Notes: a model not told the origin generated them from the sequence alone. 57,684 nucleotides of DNA from Myxococcota bacterium (GCA_018813065.1 JAHJCH010000017.1:1-57684); one strand, 5' to 3'; numbered from the stretch's first letter, positions 1 to 11,482 are shown. Made by a program: numbers and translations.

Positions 1-660
1 GCCCATTCATTGATCAAGCGCCCGCCGGTGTACTCACGGATAAACTCGCCGTCATAGGTGAGCATCAAGTGATTCCACTCGCCCGGAACAAAGCCATTGT
101 CATGATTCTCGCGCTCACCCGGCGCCCAGAACTCTTGTTGACGATCTGCCCAGATTTCGGGGTAATGCGTTCCGATATTCCATCCTGAGGCGTTTAATCC
201 GCCGTTCCACCATGCAGCAGAAGCCAACTTAAAGTTATTTTCGGGGTTGTTTGTCTTGAACCAAAGTGAAACGGTTACTTCTGTGCGTCCAGCGAGAGGG
301 TTAAGCGCCGCTTCAAGCAGGGATTGACCGTCAAAGCGCGCGCCGCTGCCCTTCAAGCCCTCAGCTGTAGTAACGCCTTGCACGACAAGGTTCAAGCCCG
401 CCTCTGAGAGATCCCGCACCACCCCCTCGGCCTCAAAGTCGCCTTCAAAGTCATAGCGGGCGAGGAATTGAACTGCGGCGGGAGGCTCCACGGCGGCGTC
501 GGGCTCCGGCTCAACCACGGTGGCGTCGGGCTCCGGCTCAACCACGGTGGCGTCGGGCTCCGGCTCAACCACGATGGCGTCGGGCTCCGGCAATGCCCCA
601 TTGCTGCCCGCCTCCCCTTCGAACGATGCCCCCCCGTCTTCAAGTTCACCTCCCAGTCAA
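1..660 (-). pseudogene. LamG/concanavalin-like lectin domain protein, 5'-truncated and cut by the window edge
   Basis: Reading the minus strand leftward from about 655 gives an open frame to base 1. It starts with an acidic linker carrying a nine-residue repeat (TVVEPEPDA-like), then YDFEGDFEAEG, FDGQSLLEAAL, VTVSLWFKT, PGEWNHLMLTYDG and FIREYTGGRLINEW. That order is typical of the Laminin_G_3/concanavalin A-like sandwich found in secreted bacterial lectins. The frame is preceded by an in-frame TGA near 656 with no good start and no signal peptide, although the linker is of the kind that normally follows a lipobox. I infer that the 5' end was lost. A second, clearly broken copy lies at 6,540-7,040. 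It could be a live gene starting at a rare codon, but I think this less likely. Confidence 0.6.
495..591 (-). repeat. 27-bp tandem repeat, about 3.6 copies
   Basis: Three nearly identical 27-bp units (495-521, 522-548, 549-575) and a 16-bp partial unit encode, on the minus strand, the repeated linker Val-Val-Glu-Pro-Glu-Pro-Asp-Ala-Thr of the LamG-type protein. The repeats stay in frame. A unit of this kind can change copy number by slippage, which would change linker length only. Confidence 0.8.
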
Positions 661-675
661 CGCGCAGCAGCCGTA

Positions 676-781
676 AAGATCATCACCGAGGCGGGATATC
701 TACTCTCCCCATAAGCGATGGGCTACGGGAGGGTCTCAACGCAGTCCCCCTCGGGGTTGGCGTCTCGGCCACTCAGGCCAC
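676..781 (-). pseudogene. Fragment of the small lipoprotein gene found intact at 11,381-11,890
   Basis: Bases 703-781 match 11,706-11,785 with few differences and read, on the minus strand, GGLSGRDAN, EGDCVETLP and PIAYGE, as in the intact lipoprotein. A TAG stop (723-725) replaces the Gln codon of the intact copy. Bases 676-702 match the 3' flank of the intact gene (11,356-11,380), so everything between was deleted. Homology ends abruptly near 781, where the GGTGGAGGTGTCACCC repeat begins. Confidence 0.75.
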
Positions 782-782
782 C

Positions 783-840
783 AGGTGGAGGTGTCACCCG
801 CTGAGGGACACCTTCACCGTGGGTGACACCTTCACCGTGG
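783..840. repeat. Short inverted repeat element, copy A
   Basis: The arms GGTGTCACCC (790-799) and GGGTGACACC (821-830) are perfect reverse complements with a 21-base spacer. The left arm is preceded by AGGTGGA, a context shared with the copies at 1,203-1,275 and 2,094-2,224. A small direct repeat CCTTCACCGTGG follows. It abuts the end of a gene fragment, which suggests an insertion or recombination site. Confidence 0.6.
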
Positions 841-934
841 GGCGCGAATCATCGAGGCGCGCGCCGAGGCCTAGGCCCCGACCGCCCCGCCACGCGAAAC
901 GCCCCACGCGGGCGAAACGCGCTACGCTGCGGCT

Positions 935-1315
935 ATGCGATCACACCACTTCACACTGCTGTCTTGCCTCGCCCTGGCGCTCCTGTTCCTGACTTGCCCC
1001 AGCCTCGCCCAGCCCCGCGTGGCCCGTGGCCCCCTCAAGCCCGCCGCCAAGCCGCCCCGTGCGCGCGTCGCCGTCGCGCTGGATAACGGCCCCGCGCGCT
1101 TTGGCCCCGTGGAGGCACGCGCGGGCCAGCGGGTGACCCTCTACCTCGTGCTGACGCGGAGCCATCAAGGGCGCTTTACGCTCTACTACACGGACGCGCC
1201 CACGGTGGAGATGTCACCCATATGTTCCTCATATGTTCCTTGGCCCGACGGGAGAGAGGGCACATGGGTGACACCGACTACGGGGGCCTATCATAAGCTC
1301 AGCTTTAGGGGGTGA
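935..1315 (+). CDS. Secreted protein of unknown function, apparently truncated at its C-terminus
   Basis: The frame starts with a clear Sec signal peptide (a hydrophobic run LLSCLALALLFLTCP, then ALAQP-like cleavage after SLAQ). A basic Pro/Ala/Arg segment and a short beta-rich part (ARAGQRVTLYLVLTRSHQGRFTLYYTDAP) follow. From about 1,203 the translation is that of the inverted repeat element at 1,203-1,275, and the frame stops soon after. I infer that the real protein continued and lost its 3' part when the element arrived. The signal peptide appears usable, so a short exported product may still be made. No family is recognised. Confidence 0.5.
   Translation: MRSHHFTLLSCLALALLFLTCPSLAQPRVARGPLKPAAKPPRARVAVALDNGPARFGPVEARAGQRVTLYLVLTRSHQGRFTLYYTDAPTVEMSPICSSYVPWPDGREGTWVTPTTGAYHKLSFRG
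1203..1275. repeat. Short inverted repeat element, copy B, inside the truncated reading frame
   Basis: The right arm CATGGGTGACACC (1263-1275) is the reverse complement of 1210-1222 apart from one mismatch. The segment between contains GTTCCTTGGCCCG, also present inside copy C at 2,139-2,150. The shared ends and shared internal motif argue for one small dispersed element rather than chance. Confidence 0.6.
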
Positions 1316-1320
1316 TGATC

Positions 1321-2085
1321 ATGCGCCTTGCTCTGCTCACTGCGGTGATGTTGTGTGTCTCCACAGCGTCCATCGCCGGTGACATCTCGCTTGGGGACTA
1401 TGACAGCTGGTACATGGGCCCAGGCTTCTCCTTTGGGTTGGCGCTCCCGATGGGGGATGAGCGCTTCCTCGCCGACGCGGGTCAGGAGTTCATCTACGCG
1501 CTCCCCATCAGCCTTGAGATCCTCATCGAGGTGAGCCCCTGGTTTGGGCTCACCTTGTTCGCCACGCAGGCCACGCCCGCCATCGACGATGAGCCCGTGC
1601 GGCGGACCTTCGGGGTGGATGAAGTGGACGCCCTGTCTACGAGCATGATGAGCGCCGGCGGCAAGCTCCGGCTCTATCCCCTCCAGGCCTGGCCGCTGCG
1701 CCCCTACCTCGGGGTGGGCGCCATGACCGTCGATCTCAACGTGTCAGAGAGCACCAACTCCTCGGCGGGCTGTATGCGCGAGGAGCCCTCCGGTGAGTGC
1801 GCCGAGCCCTACTTCATTGGGGACTATGACGGCTGGTCGCTCCTCGGCGTGGTGGGCCTGCGCTTTGACGTGCCTGCGGGGTGGATTGAGGAGGCAGATT
1901 TGCGCTCAAAGACGAGCATTATCTTCCCGATTTCATTAGAGATTATTTATCAAAACCATTTCTGGGATGCCGTCGATATTTCACGTCGACCGGCGGAGGG
2001 GGCGCCTTGGGAGGAGCGCCGCGACGCGCGCGATCTGTCGCTCGATCACCTCACGCTTCAGCTGGGCTGGGGCGCACTCTTTTAG
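1321..2085 (+). CDS. Predicted outer-membrane beta-barrel protein
   Basis: A Sec signal peptide (MRLALLTAVMLCVSTASIAG) is followed by alternating aromatic and glycine segments (WYMGPGFSFGLALPMG, PWFGLTLFATQ, LRPYLGVGAMTVDL, SLLGVVGLRFDVPAGW), and the protein ends in LTLQLGWGALF. The terminal Phe and amphipathic strands fit a barrel of roughly 8-10 strands inserted by the BAM machinery. In-frame GTG (1312) and ATG (1315) codons lie upstream, but AGGGGG at 1307-1312 is best spaced for the ATG at 1321, giving 254 residues. A hydrophilic loop with two cysteines (SSAGCMREEPSGEC) probably lies outside the cell. No named family is recognised. Confidence 0.7.
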   Translation: MRLALLTAVMLCVSTASIAGDISLGDYDSWYMGPGFSFGLALPMGDERFLADAGQEFIYALPISLEILIEVSPWFGLTLFATQATPAIDDEPVRRTFGVDEVDALSTSMMSAGGKLRLYPLQAWPLRPYLGVGAMTVDLNVSESTNSSAGCMREEPSGECAEPYFIGDYDGWSLLGVVGLRFDVPAGWIEEADLRSKTSIIFPISLEIIYQNHFWDAVDISRRPAEGAPWEERRDARDLSLDHLTLQLGWGALF

Positions 2086-2093
2086 GTTGGGTC

Positions 2094-2224
2094 CACCGGT
2101 GGAGGTGTCACCCCACCGGTGGAGGTGTCACCCACATGTTCCTTGGCCCGGTGGCCGTGGCTGGCCATGCTGGAACTAAATCAAACATAAGCATCAAATC
2201 TCAAAAGAGCACATGGGTGACACC
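2094..2224. repeat. Short inverted repeat element, copy C (with an extra left arm)
   Basis: The left end GGTGGAGGTGTCACCC occurs twice in tandem (GGTGTCACCC at 2104-2113 and 2124-2133). The right arm GGGTGACACC is at 2215-2224, and the interior carries GTTCCTTGGCCCG as in copy B. The interior has no coding potential. The structure looks like a MITE- or REP-type repeat. Confidence 0.6.
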
Positions 2225-2284
2225 TCCGCAGGACAGGTGACACCTCCGCAGGACAGGTGACACCTCCGCAGGACACCTCCGCAG
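2216..2284. repeat. 20-bp tandem repeat
   Basis: Three exact copies of GGTGACACCTCCGCAGGACA (2216-2235, 2236-2255, 2256-2275) are followed by a partial unit. The first unit shares its GGTGACACC with the right arm of inverted repeat C. The array sits between the barrel gene and the 3' end of the amylase gene and encodes nothing convincing. Confidence 0.8.
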
Positions 2285-2347
2285 CGAGGAGGCTTACACG
2301 TTCATCAAGTCATCAAACAAATTCAAAGTGGAGACTCCCCGCCGCAG

Positions 2348-5587
<3,240 letters not shown>

Positions 5588-5754
5588 TCGTGTGCGCGCT
5601 CGCGTCTCAGGGTTTTCCCTTGAGAACGCGGGAGCGCGAGGAGAAGGACGAGGGCGCTCCAGAGCAGGTGGCACCCACCTGCTCCCCCTGGGCTGAAGGG
5701 TTTTCGTTACAAGTCCACCTCGACAATGGGCCTCGACTCCAACATCCTTGGGCG

Positions 5755-6357
5755 ATGATCAGCGCGCTCTCCTCTGTTCTCTTCCTCAGCGCGTCATTGT
5801 TGGCGGTGCCTGAGCCTTCACCTCGCTTCCGCTTCGCTCAACCACCACAAAGCACGCGCGATATTTATCTATGGCCGCTAAACCTGCACCTTGGCTATGG
5901 CTCCACCTTTGACGCTCAAGGCGCTGCAAGTGGCCTCTCAATTGGCGTTGATGTCGGCATCTTCAGTTACAATGCGCTTTCAGTGGATACGCTCTCCATG
6001 CGGTTTCTTTTGCGCGATAGCTGCGCACATCAACGTGAGTGTGGTTTAAGCAGCGATGTATTTATTGGAACACGGCCTAGTTATGCATTCTTTTTCGGCG
6101 AAAAGCGCGAATTTCAGCTCGGTATCGGCTGTGGTGTAGGGATCGGTGCTGTGGGTGAGGGGTGGTCTGGTCGTAGGGGTGGAGGGAGCCCCCAATCTTT
6201 GATCTCTCCAAGCCTCAGAGCTTCACTTTATGGGCTCCTTGGGTTTGAAATCGCGACACTCGCGCCGCTTACCGACTCATTCGGCGATGATTATCCAATG
6301 TCGATTATGTTTAATATCCTTGGCGGTGGTGTTTTTTTATTTGCTCTAGGGAAATAA
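5755..6357 (+). CDS. Small predicted outer-membrane barrel protein
   Basis: The 200-residue product begins MISALSSVLFLSASLLAVP, a signal peptide, and continues with alternating Gly/aromatic strands (LNLHLGYGSTFD, SGLSIGVDVGIFSYN, PSYAFFFGEKREFQLGIGCGVGIGAVG), ending in GGGVFLFALGK. The ATG at 5,755 is chosen because the upstream frame has no signal peptide. Base composition from about 5,820 on is visibly less GC-rich than in the amylase gene. It is transcribed divergently from the amylase. No family is recognised; a role in envelope structure or transport is only inferred. Confidence 0.6.
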   Translation: MISALSSVLFLSASLLAVPEPSPRFRFAQPPQSTRDIYLWPLNLHLGYGSTFDAQGAASGLSIGVDVGIFSYNALSVDTLSMRFLLRDSCAHQRECGLSSDVFIGTRPSYAFFFGEKREFQLGIGCGVGIGAVGEGWSGRRGGGSPQSLISPSLRASLYGLLGFEIATLAPLTDSFGDDYPMSIMFNILGGGVFLFALGK

Positions 6358-6402
6358 GACTGTCTTCTCTGAGCATCGCGGTCAACGCGGGGGGGCGATG
6401 GA

Positions 6403-6526
6403 GATCATCACTGAGGTGGGGCGTCTATCGACAGGCTGAGAGGACCTCGACCGTGTCCGTTTCGTAGCGGAACGTGAGGGTGATCACCGCGCCGGATTCA
6501 TTGGAGAGCTTCACGGAGAGTTCCCC
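6403..6526 (-). pseudogene. 3' fragment of the small lipoprotein gene (left copy of a flanking direct repeat)
   Basis: Bases 6,403-6,526 match 11,353-11,481 closely, including the last coding segment (VKLSNESGAV, DTVEVLSACR) and the 3' flank. Only the C-terminal third of the lipoprotein is present. The match stops at CCCACGGTGGAGGTGT, the same short sequence that borders the inverted repeats near 790, 1,205 and 2,100. Beyond that junction the sequence becomes that of the LamG-type pseudogene. Confidence 0.75.
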
Positions 6527-6539
6527 ACGGTGGAGGTGT

Positions 6540-7040
6540 GGACATGGATCTGCGCGGGGCGCAGGGTGGGTGCCTCTAGCCGAAAGATCAGGGCGTCGGC
6601 ATCGGGCTCGAAGTGAATCTTGACGGGCGCGGCGCGCGCCGCAGAGGGGCAGAGGAGCCTCCAATGACCATCGCCTCCCCCTCGCCGATGGGCAGTCCCG
6701 CCGTGGCCCACTCATTGATCAAGCGCCCGCTGGTGTACTCACGGATAAACTCGCCGTCATAGGTAAGCATCAAGTGATTCCACTCACCCGGAATAAAGCC
6801 ATTGTCATGGTTCTCGCGCTCAAACGGCGCCCAGAAATTTTGTTGATGATCTGCCCAGATTTCGGGGTAGTGCGTCCCTATATTACAGCCTGATGCGTTT
6901 AATCCGCCGTTCTACCAGGCGGCTGAAGTTATCTTAAATTTATTTTTGGGGGTGTCTGTTTTGAACCAAAGCGAAATAATCACCTTTGTGCGCCCTGCGA
7001 GGGGGGGGAGCACCACTTCAAGCAGGTATTGGCCGTCAAC
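6540..7040 (-). pseudogene. Broken second copy of the LamG/concanavalin-like domain gene
   Basis: Minus-strand reading gives GRTKVIISLWFKTDTP, NGGLNASG, NIGTHYPEIWADHQQ, PGEWNHLMLTYDG and SGRLINEWATAGLP, closely matching the copy at 1-660. A TAG at about 6,914-6,916 replaces one Trp of the WWNGG motif. A frameshift near 6,655 separates the LamG part from a downstream beta-rich tail (VKIHFEPDADALIF), and homology ends near 7,040. It has no start and no signal peptide, so it is a relic. The copy shows what probably follows the left window edge in the first copy. Confidence 0.75.
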
Positions 7041-7176
7041 GAGCTTATCTTAAAAAAATTAAGGGAGAGAAGTGAGACACTTTTTTAAATTCATCAAGCA
7101 ATGATACTCCACCTTCGCATGAGCATAGCCTCAATTCTGAGAAAATATACATATATCTCATGTTTTTGAGCTAAAA
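7041..7176. other. AT-rich spacer
   Basis: This short AT-rich stretch lies between the pseudogene relic and the GH130 stop codon. I see no gene and no clear terminator with a T-run. Confidence 0.5.
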
Positions 7177-8646
7177 CTAGCTCGATTTTAATGCAGAGAG
7201 CAATTCATCTAGCTCTATGCTCGCGATCGCAGAGGTTAAGTCACTAATTGCATAGGGCATAATAAGCCTATTGTTATGAATTAATGAGCCACAACTGTAA
7301 ACAACATTGGGCACATAACCTTCCCGTTCGCTGCTTTTGGGAGAGAGTAGAGGTTTTTTGAGTCTCCCAATCACTTTAGTTGGATTATCCAAGTCGAGCA
7401 GAATGGCTCCCATGCAATATTTACGCATAGGTCCAACACCATGCGTAATGATGAGCCAGCCAGCTTTGGTTTCGATCGGTGAACCACAGTTGCCGATTTT
7501 CACAAACTCCCACATCTCGGATGGGCGTAGAAGTATCTGTGGATCATTCCAGTGATGCGGGCTATGGGAAAACATAATAAAGAGATTTTCACCATCCTGT
7601 CGCGAGAGCATTGCATAAGAATCGTTGATGCGACGCGGAAATAGAGCCATACCCTTATTATGTGCAGCATTTCCATTAAGTGTACGAATCTTAAAATGCA
7701 GAAAATCCTTAGTTTCGATGATTTGAGGGAGAATATCGCGCCCATTATAAGCAGTGTAGGTGGCATAGTAGATTATTGACTGATCTTTTTCGATAAATCG
7801 TACAAACCGAGCATCTTCAATTCCATTACTTTCATTACGAGATACAGGAAATATAATACGTTCGCTTATTGCGAGTTTTTTAGAAAATCGAAGCTCATAG
7901 TTAGAGTCTGCGAGCCACTGAATGTGCTCAAGCGTCTGGCGTAAATGTTGAGTATTCGGTTGTCTTTCTCTGCGCACTCTATTGGTTTGATTGTTTAAAT
8001 CACTGCGCGTAAAATGATCTCCAAGCGGTTCCATTACAATATCTACGTATTTATCTTCAAAGCCCATCTCGTTTAGCTTGATAATAAAGGATTGTTTTTC
8101 ATAGTGAGGGTCAGGGACAATCTCTGGCTCAGTGACAAAGCGAGAGGTCGGCTCGATGACGATATGGCCATTGGCTGCGATATTCCCCGTGCGGAACTCG
8201 ATCGATGAGATATGACCTTCGCCCGTGGCGCGCAAGCTCATAATGAACCGCAAGCCGCCTCTCGGGACGCCGCTTTGATCGGGGTGTGGGACCGCCGAAG
8301 GGTTGAATAAGGCAGCAGACTCCAAGGCGTATTCACCTGAAAACAAGGCGCCGATCAGTAACCTCCGCTCTCGTGAAATCAGCCGCTCTGTGAATATATA
8401 TTGTTCCACTTTTCTATAATGACGAAGTAAAATCTCTTCAGTGTCAAGATGTCTGTGGTCAAATTCATTGTATACTAATTCAAGTTGGCGGTTAACCTCT
8501 TCATCAGAGATTTTTAGCGCACGTTTTAATATCGTTTTAATGCTTTTGGTATTACTTGGAATAAATGGTCGAAGAATCACCCTTGAGCTGTCTGGTTTAA
8601 GAGAAATCTCATGACGACAATGTAGTTTAGATATGACATCGTTCAT
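7177..8646 (-). CDS. GH130-family beta-mannoside phosphorylase or hydrolase
   Basis: The 489-residue cytoplasmic protein (no signal peptide) matches the five-bladed propeller of GH130, which acts on beta-mannosides by phosphorolysis or hydrolysis. Visible motifs are GLRFIMSLRATGEGH (about 131-145), GIEDARFVRF with the likely catalytic Asp278, KGMALFPRRI (331-340) and GSPIETKAGWLIITHGVG (about 388-405). An N-terminal extension of about 100 residues precedes the propeller. The start ATG has AGGAAA upstream and lies 6 bases after the glycosyltransferase gene, so the two are co-transcribed. The pair suggests making and remodelling of a mannose-containing oligosaccharide. Base composition is much more AT-rich than the surroundings, consistent with transfer. 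Exact substrate and phosphorolytic versus hydrolytic mode cannot be told from sequence. Confidence 0.85.
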   Translation of the reverse strand: MNDVISKLHCRHEISLKPDSSRVILRPFIPSNTKSIKTILKRALKISDEEVNRQLELVYNEFDHRHLDTEEILLRHYRKVEQYIFTERLISRERRLLIGALFSGEYALESAALFNPSAVPHPDQSGVPRGGLRFIMSLRATGEGHISSIEFRTGNIAANGHIVIEPTSRFVTEPEIVPDPHYEKQSFIIKLNEMGFEDKYVDIVMEPLGDHFTRSDLNNQTNRVRRERQPNTQHLRQTLEHIQWLADSNYELRFSKKLAISERIIFPVSRNESNGIEDARFVRFIEKDQSIIYYATYTAYNGRDILPQIIETKDFLHFKIRTLNGNAAHNKGMALFPRRINDSYAMLSRQDGENLFIMFSHSPHHWNDPQILLRPSEMWEFVKIGNCGSPIETKAGWLIITHGVGPMRKYCMGAILLDLDNPTKVIGRLKKPLLSPKSSEREGYVPNVVYSCGSLIHNNRLIMPYAISDLTSAIASIELDELLSALKSS

Positions 8647-8652
8647 GTGTTA

Positions 8653-10938
8653 TTAATTTCCTAAATGTGGGTGATCTATAATAAGATGTTCGGCAAAATT
8701 CATCTCAACCAGCGCTAAATGAAAAGCAAGGGTTGATTCAGCCCCTTGATTTACATTTACTCGATCATGATGTAGGCCATCATTGCATCCACCAGTGCTA
8801 GAATCATAAAGCGGCAATCCTAGATCGTTACGTCCTAAGAACCATTCGAAAGCACGCTTAGCTTCAACCTTCCAGGTCGGATCCTGCGTCGCGCGAAATG
8901 CTTCGTTACACGCGGCGATCATCGCTTGAGCTTCAACCGGCTGCTGATCGAAATCAGCACGCGCACCATCCTTTAGGTAAAATCCATTGCTTCCAATCGG
9001 ACGGAAACAGCCTGCTTGTGTCTTTTGTATCGAGGTCAGCCAACGCAAAGACGTCAATCCAATATCCAGTGCTTTTGTGCTGGGCATCCACTGGCCGCTG
9101 AGGATCAATGCTTGGCAAAAACGTGCATTCTCATAAGTTAAAAATGGCTCGAACCAAGGCCAATCATCAGATGAATTCTGCTCCCAAAGCTCGATTAATT
9201 TCTTTGTTAGTATTTTACGCATATCATTGATTTTTGGAGGAGTTAAATGTCCACGAAAATATTCATGAATGCCAATCAACGTAAAGACCCATGCGCGTGG
9301 ATACTCAAAAGAGCTGACCGCAGGCAACGCGCATTCGAAGAGCTGCTTGCAGAGCTGTCGGTGCCCCTCATTGCGTGAGCGACCGACACCGGAGCCAAGC
9401 GCCCAGAGCGCGCGGCCATGGCTATCTTCACTCCCAGCCTCCTCTAACCATTGTCGCCCATGATCCATAAAGTTACGAAATCGGCCTGTGTCATAATTCA
9501 GGGCCGCAGCTATAAAAGCCAGGTAGCTCGTGGTGAGGTCTCCTATTTTCCTTAAGGATGAGTGATCGCTGGATTCATGGAGTAGATTGCAGAGGATATA
9601 AGCGCGCGCATTATCATCGATACAATAGCCTTCGTGGAAGTTTGGGACGTTATAGATAGCGTGCTGAAAGATCCCAGTGTTGTCGCTCATATGTATGACG
9701 TGATCGAGGCGCAGCTCAGGCAGATCATAGGGTCGATTGTCGAGCGTCCACCCAGAGAAAGCGGCTCGTGGCGTAACTTTGCGATCGGCCCATGTGCGTT
9801 GAAATGATCCGAGATAGCGTTGGGCTACGGCCGGCCAGATCATCTCACGACCCATCGCGTAGGCGTTTCGCCGAATCTGGTTCATTCGAGCCGGGTTATC
9901 AAGCAGATCACACACGCCTTCAGCGATCGCATCGGGATCACGGAAGGGCACCAAGACCCCTCGCTCATCAGCCAGCAGCTCTTGTGCGTGCCAGTAGGGG
10001 GTTGATACGACGACCTTCCCCGCCCCAAAGACATATGCGAGCGCTCCTGAAGTAATCTGGGCTTTGTTGAGGTATGGAGTCAAATAGATATCCGTCGCGC
10101 CGATGAACTCCTTTAGATCATCCAGCGATACGAATTGATCATAGAAGATTACATTTTCCTTAACGCCACGATCTTCTGTGAGCCTTTCAAGGCTAAGCCG
10201 ATAGCGTTCACCCTCCTTAGCCAGCAAGTTTGGGTGTGTCGCGCCCAGCACGATATAAACTACCTCTGGGTGTCTCCGCACAATCTCAGGCAGAGCCTCG
10301 ATGACATACTCGATGCCCTTACCGGGGCCAATCAACCCAAATGTCAGCAAGACCAAGCGATTTTCCACACCAAACTGCTGCTTGTAAAAGCTTGAGTCGA
10401 TAAACGGAATATCTGGAATGCCATGGGCGATAATATCTATTTTTTCATCCGGTACGCTGTAGGTTTCGCGGAGGATCTCCGCGCCCTTGTGCGCCATGAC
10501 CACCAAACGATCACTGCGAGCCGCGAGATCCATCATGACCTTGCGCTGTGAGGGGGTTGGATCTTGCAAAACAGTGTGCAGGGTGGTCACCACTGGCATG
10601 CGCACTTCTTTGAGCAAGGCGAGCAGATGGCTGCCCGCCGATCCTCCATAGATGCCGAACTCATGCTGAACGCAGAGCACATCCACATTGTTGAAGTTCA
10701 AAAAGTCGGCTGCGCGGCGATAGGAGTCGAGCTCCCTTTCTTGTAACTCAAGGCGAACGCGGGCTGGATAAGCGTAGCCCTCCGGTCGGTCATTGACCGC
10801 TGCCACGAGGCAATCGGCGTTCGGCGCGGCGGAGGCGATGGCTTCACACAGGTCTTTCGTAAAGGTCGCGATGCCGCAAAGTCTCGGCGGATAGTCACCT
10901 AGAAAAGCGATACGATTTGGCTGGTTGAATTCACTCAC
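8653..10938 (-). CDS. Two-domain GT4 glycosyltransferase with a C-terminal helical (glycosidase-like) domain
   Basis: Residues 1 to about 380 form a GT-B glycosyltransferase of family GT4: the nucleotide-sugar region is seen in LVLLTFGLIGPGKGIEYVI and YLTPYLNKAQITSGALAYV, and the N-terminal acceptor fold in IAFLGDYPPRLCGIATFTK. Residues about 400-761 are a different, helix-rich domain (YCIDDNARAYILCNLL, GRALWALGSGVGRSRNEG) resembling alpha/alpha barrels of glycoside hydrolases. The start is a GTG at 10,938. It precedes the GH130 gene by 6 bases. The fusion suggests coupled synthesis and trimming or processing of a glycan. It is a cytoplasmic protein with no membrane segment, AT-rich like its partner. 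Confidence 0.85.
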   Translation of the reverse strand: MSEFNQPNRIAFLGDYPPRLCGIATFTKDLCEAIASAAPNADCLVAAVNDRPEGYAYPARVRLELQERELDSYRRAADFLNFNNVDVLCVQHEFGIYGGSAGSHLLALLKEVRMPVVTTLHTVLQDPTPSQRKVMMDLAARSDRLVVMAHKGAEILRETYSVPDEKIDIIAHGIPDIPFIDSSFYKQQFGVENRLVLLTFGLIGPGKGIEYVIEALPEIVRRHPEVVYIVLGATHPNLLAKEGERYRLSLERLTEDRGVKENVIFYDQFVSLDDLKEFIGATDIYLTPYLNKAQITSGALAYVFGAGKVVVSTPYWHAQELLADERGVLVPFRDPDAIAEGVCDLLDNPARMNQIRRNAYAMGREMIWPAVAQRYLGSFQRTWADRKVTPRAAFSGWTLDNRPYDLPELRLDHVIHMSDNTGIFQHAIYNVPNFHEGYCIDDNARAYILCNLLHESSDHSSLRKIGDLTTSYLAFIAAALNYDTGRFRNFMDHGRQWLEEAGSEDSHGRALWALGSGVGRSRNEGHRQLCKQLFECALPAVSSFEYPRAWVFTLIGIHEYFRGHLTPPKINDMRKILTKKLIELWEQNSSDDWPWFEPFLTYENARFCQALILSGQWMPSTKALDIGLTSLRWLTSIQKTQAGCFRPIGSNGFYLKDGARADFDQQPVEAQAMIAACNEAFRATQDPTWKVEAKRAFEWFLGRNDLGLPLYDSSTGGCNDGLHHDRVNVNQGAESTLAFHLALVEMNFAEHLIIDHPHLGN

Positions 10939-11380
10939 TATAAATATGACCTTCTCTTATTTATGTGAACGAGCCTAGTGCCACTCATCAAATACGCAAG
11001 ATATTCTTTTTATTTGTGCTTAGCTTATTAATAATTGACGATAACAATCGATCTAATTTTTGATTCGATTCTGAATATTTCAACTCGTGTAAGTGTGGGT
11101 TATTACAATCAAAACACTACAGGATATAAATAATAAAGCGATTGAACTATTGATTTTGAAAAATTTAAACTGATTTAGTGATCATCAGATCATAAAGATA
11201 CAGGTAAGGTCGGGTATAACTCTCGATCCTGGCCTATGTGCGCCGACACCTCCAAGACGTCACGCGCGAGGTGTCCACTTCTTCGTTACAAGTCCATCTA
11301 AATCAGGTGTCTACTTTTTCGTTGCAAGTTCAGCGGTTAACCAGAAGGAGGCGATGGAGATCATCACCGAGGCGGGATAT
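10939..11380. other. Gene-free AT-rich region with a 27-base imperfect repeat
   Basis: I see no coding sequence in these 440 bases. The left two thirds is AT-rich and must contain the promoter for the GT4-GH130 pair. The right third holds two imperfect 27-base units with AGGTGTCCACT and TTCGTTACAAGTCC (listed separately) and then the 3' flank shared with the other lipoprotein relics. Confidence 0.6.
11269..11331. repeat. Imperfect 27-bp direct repeat, possible insertion-sequence end remnant
   Basis: Units at about 11,270-11,296 and 11,305-11,331 share AGGTGTC-ACTT--TCGTT-CAAGT. The core TTCGTTACAAGTCCACCT recurs at 5,703-5,720 beside the amylase gene. Repeated short motifs near the end of an AT-rich island resemble the multiple transposase-binding sites found at ends of some insertion sequences, but no transposase remains. 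Confidence 0.45.
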
Positions 11381-11482
11381 CTATCGACAGGCTGAGAGGA
11401 CCTCAACTGTGTCCGTTTTGTAGCGGAACGTGAGGGTGATCACCGCGCCGGATTCATTTGAGAGTTTAACGGAGAGTTCCGT
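11352..11482. repeat. Right copy of the direct repeat flanking the GT4-GH130 island
   Basis: This segment (the lipoprotein gene's 3' end and flank) matches 6,403-6,526 in the same orientation with few substitutions. The two copies enclose the AT-rich GT4-GH130 pair and the LamG relic. Recombination between them would excise about 4.9 kb. Confidence 0.7.

Noticed and set aside
2216..2284. Tandem 20-bp repeats as a plasmid- or phage-type iteron origin
   Set aside because: Only three units, no initiator gene nearby, and the sequence shares its ends with the dispersed inverted repeat.
10939..11380. Small RNA or riboswitch in the AT-rich spacer
   Set aside because: No conserved riboswitch core or stable long-range pairing was recognised; AT-richness alone is not evidence.
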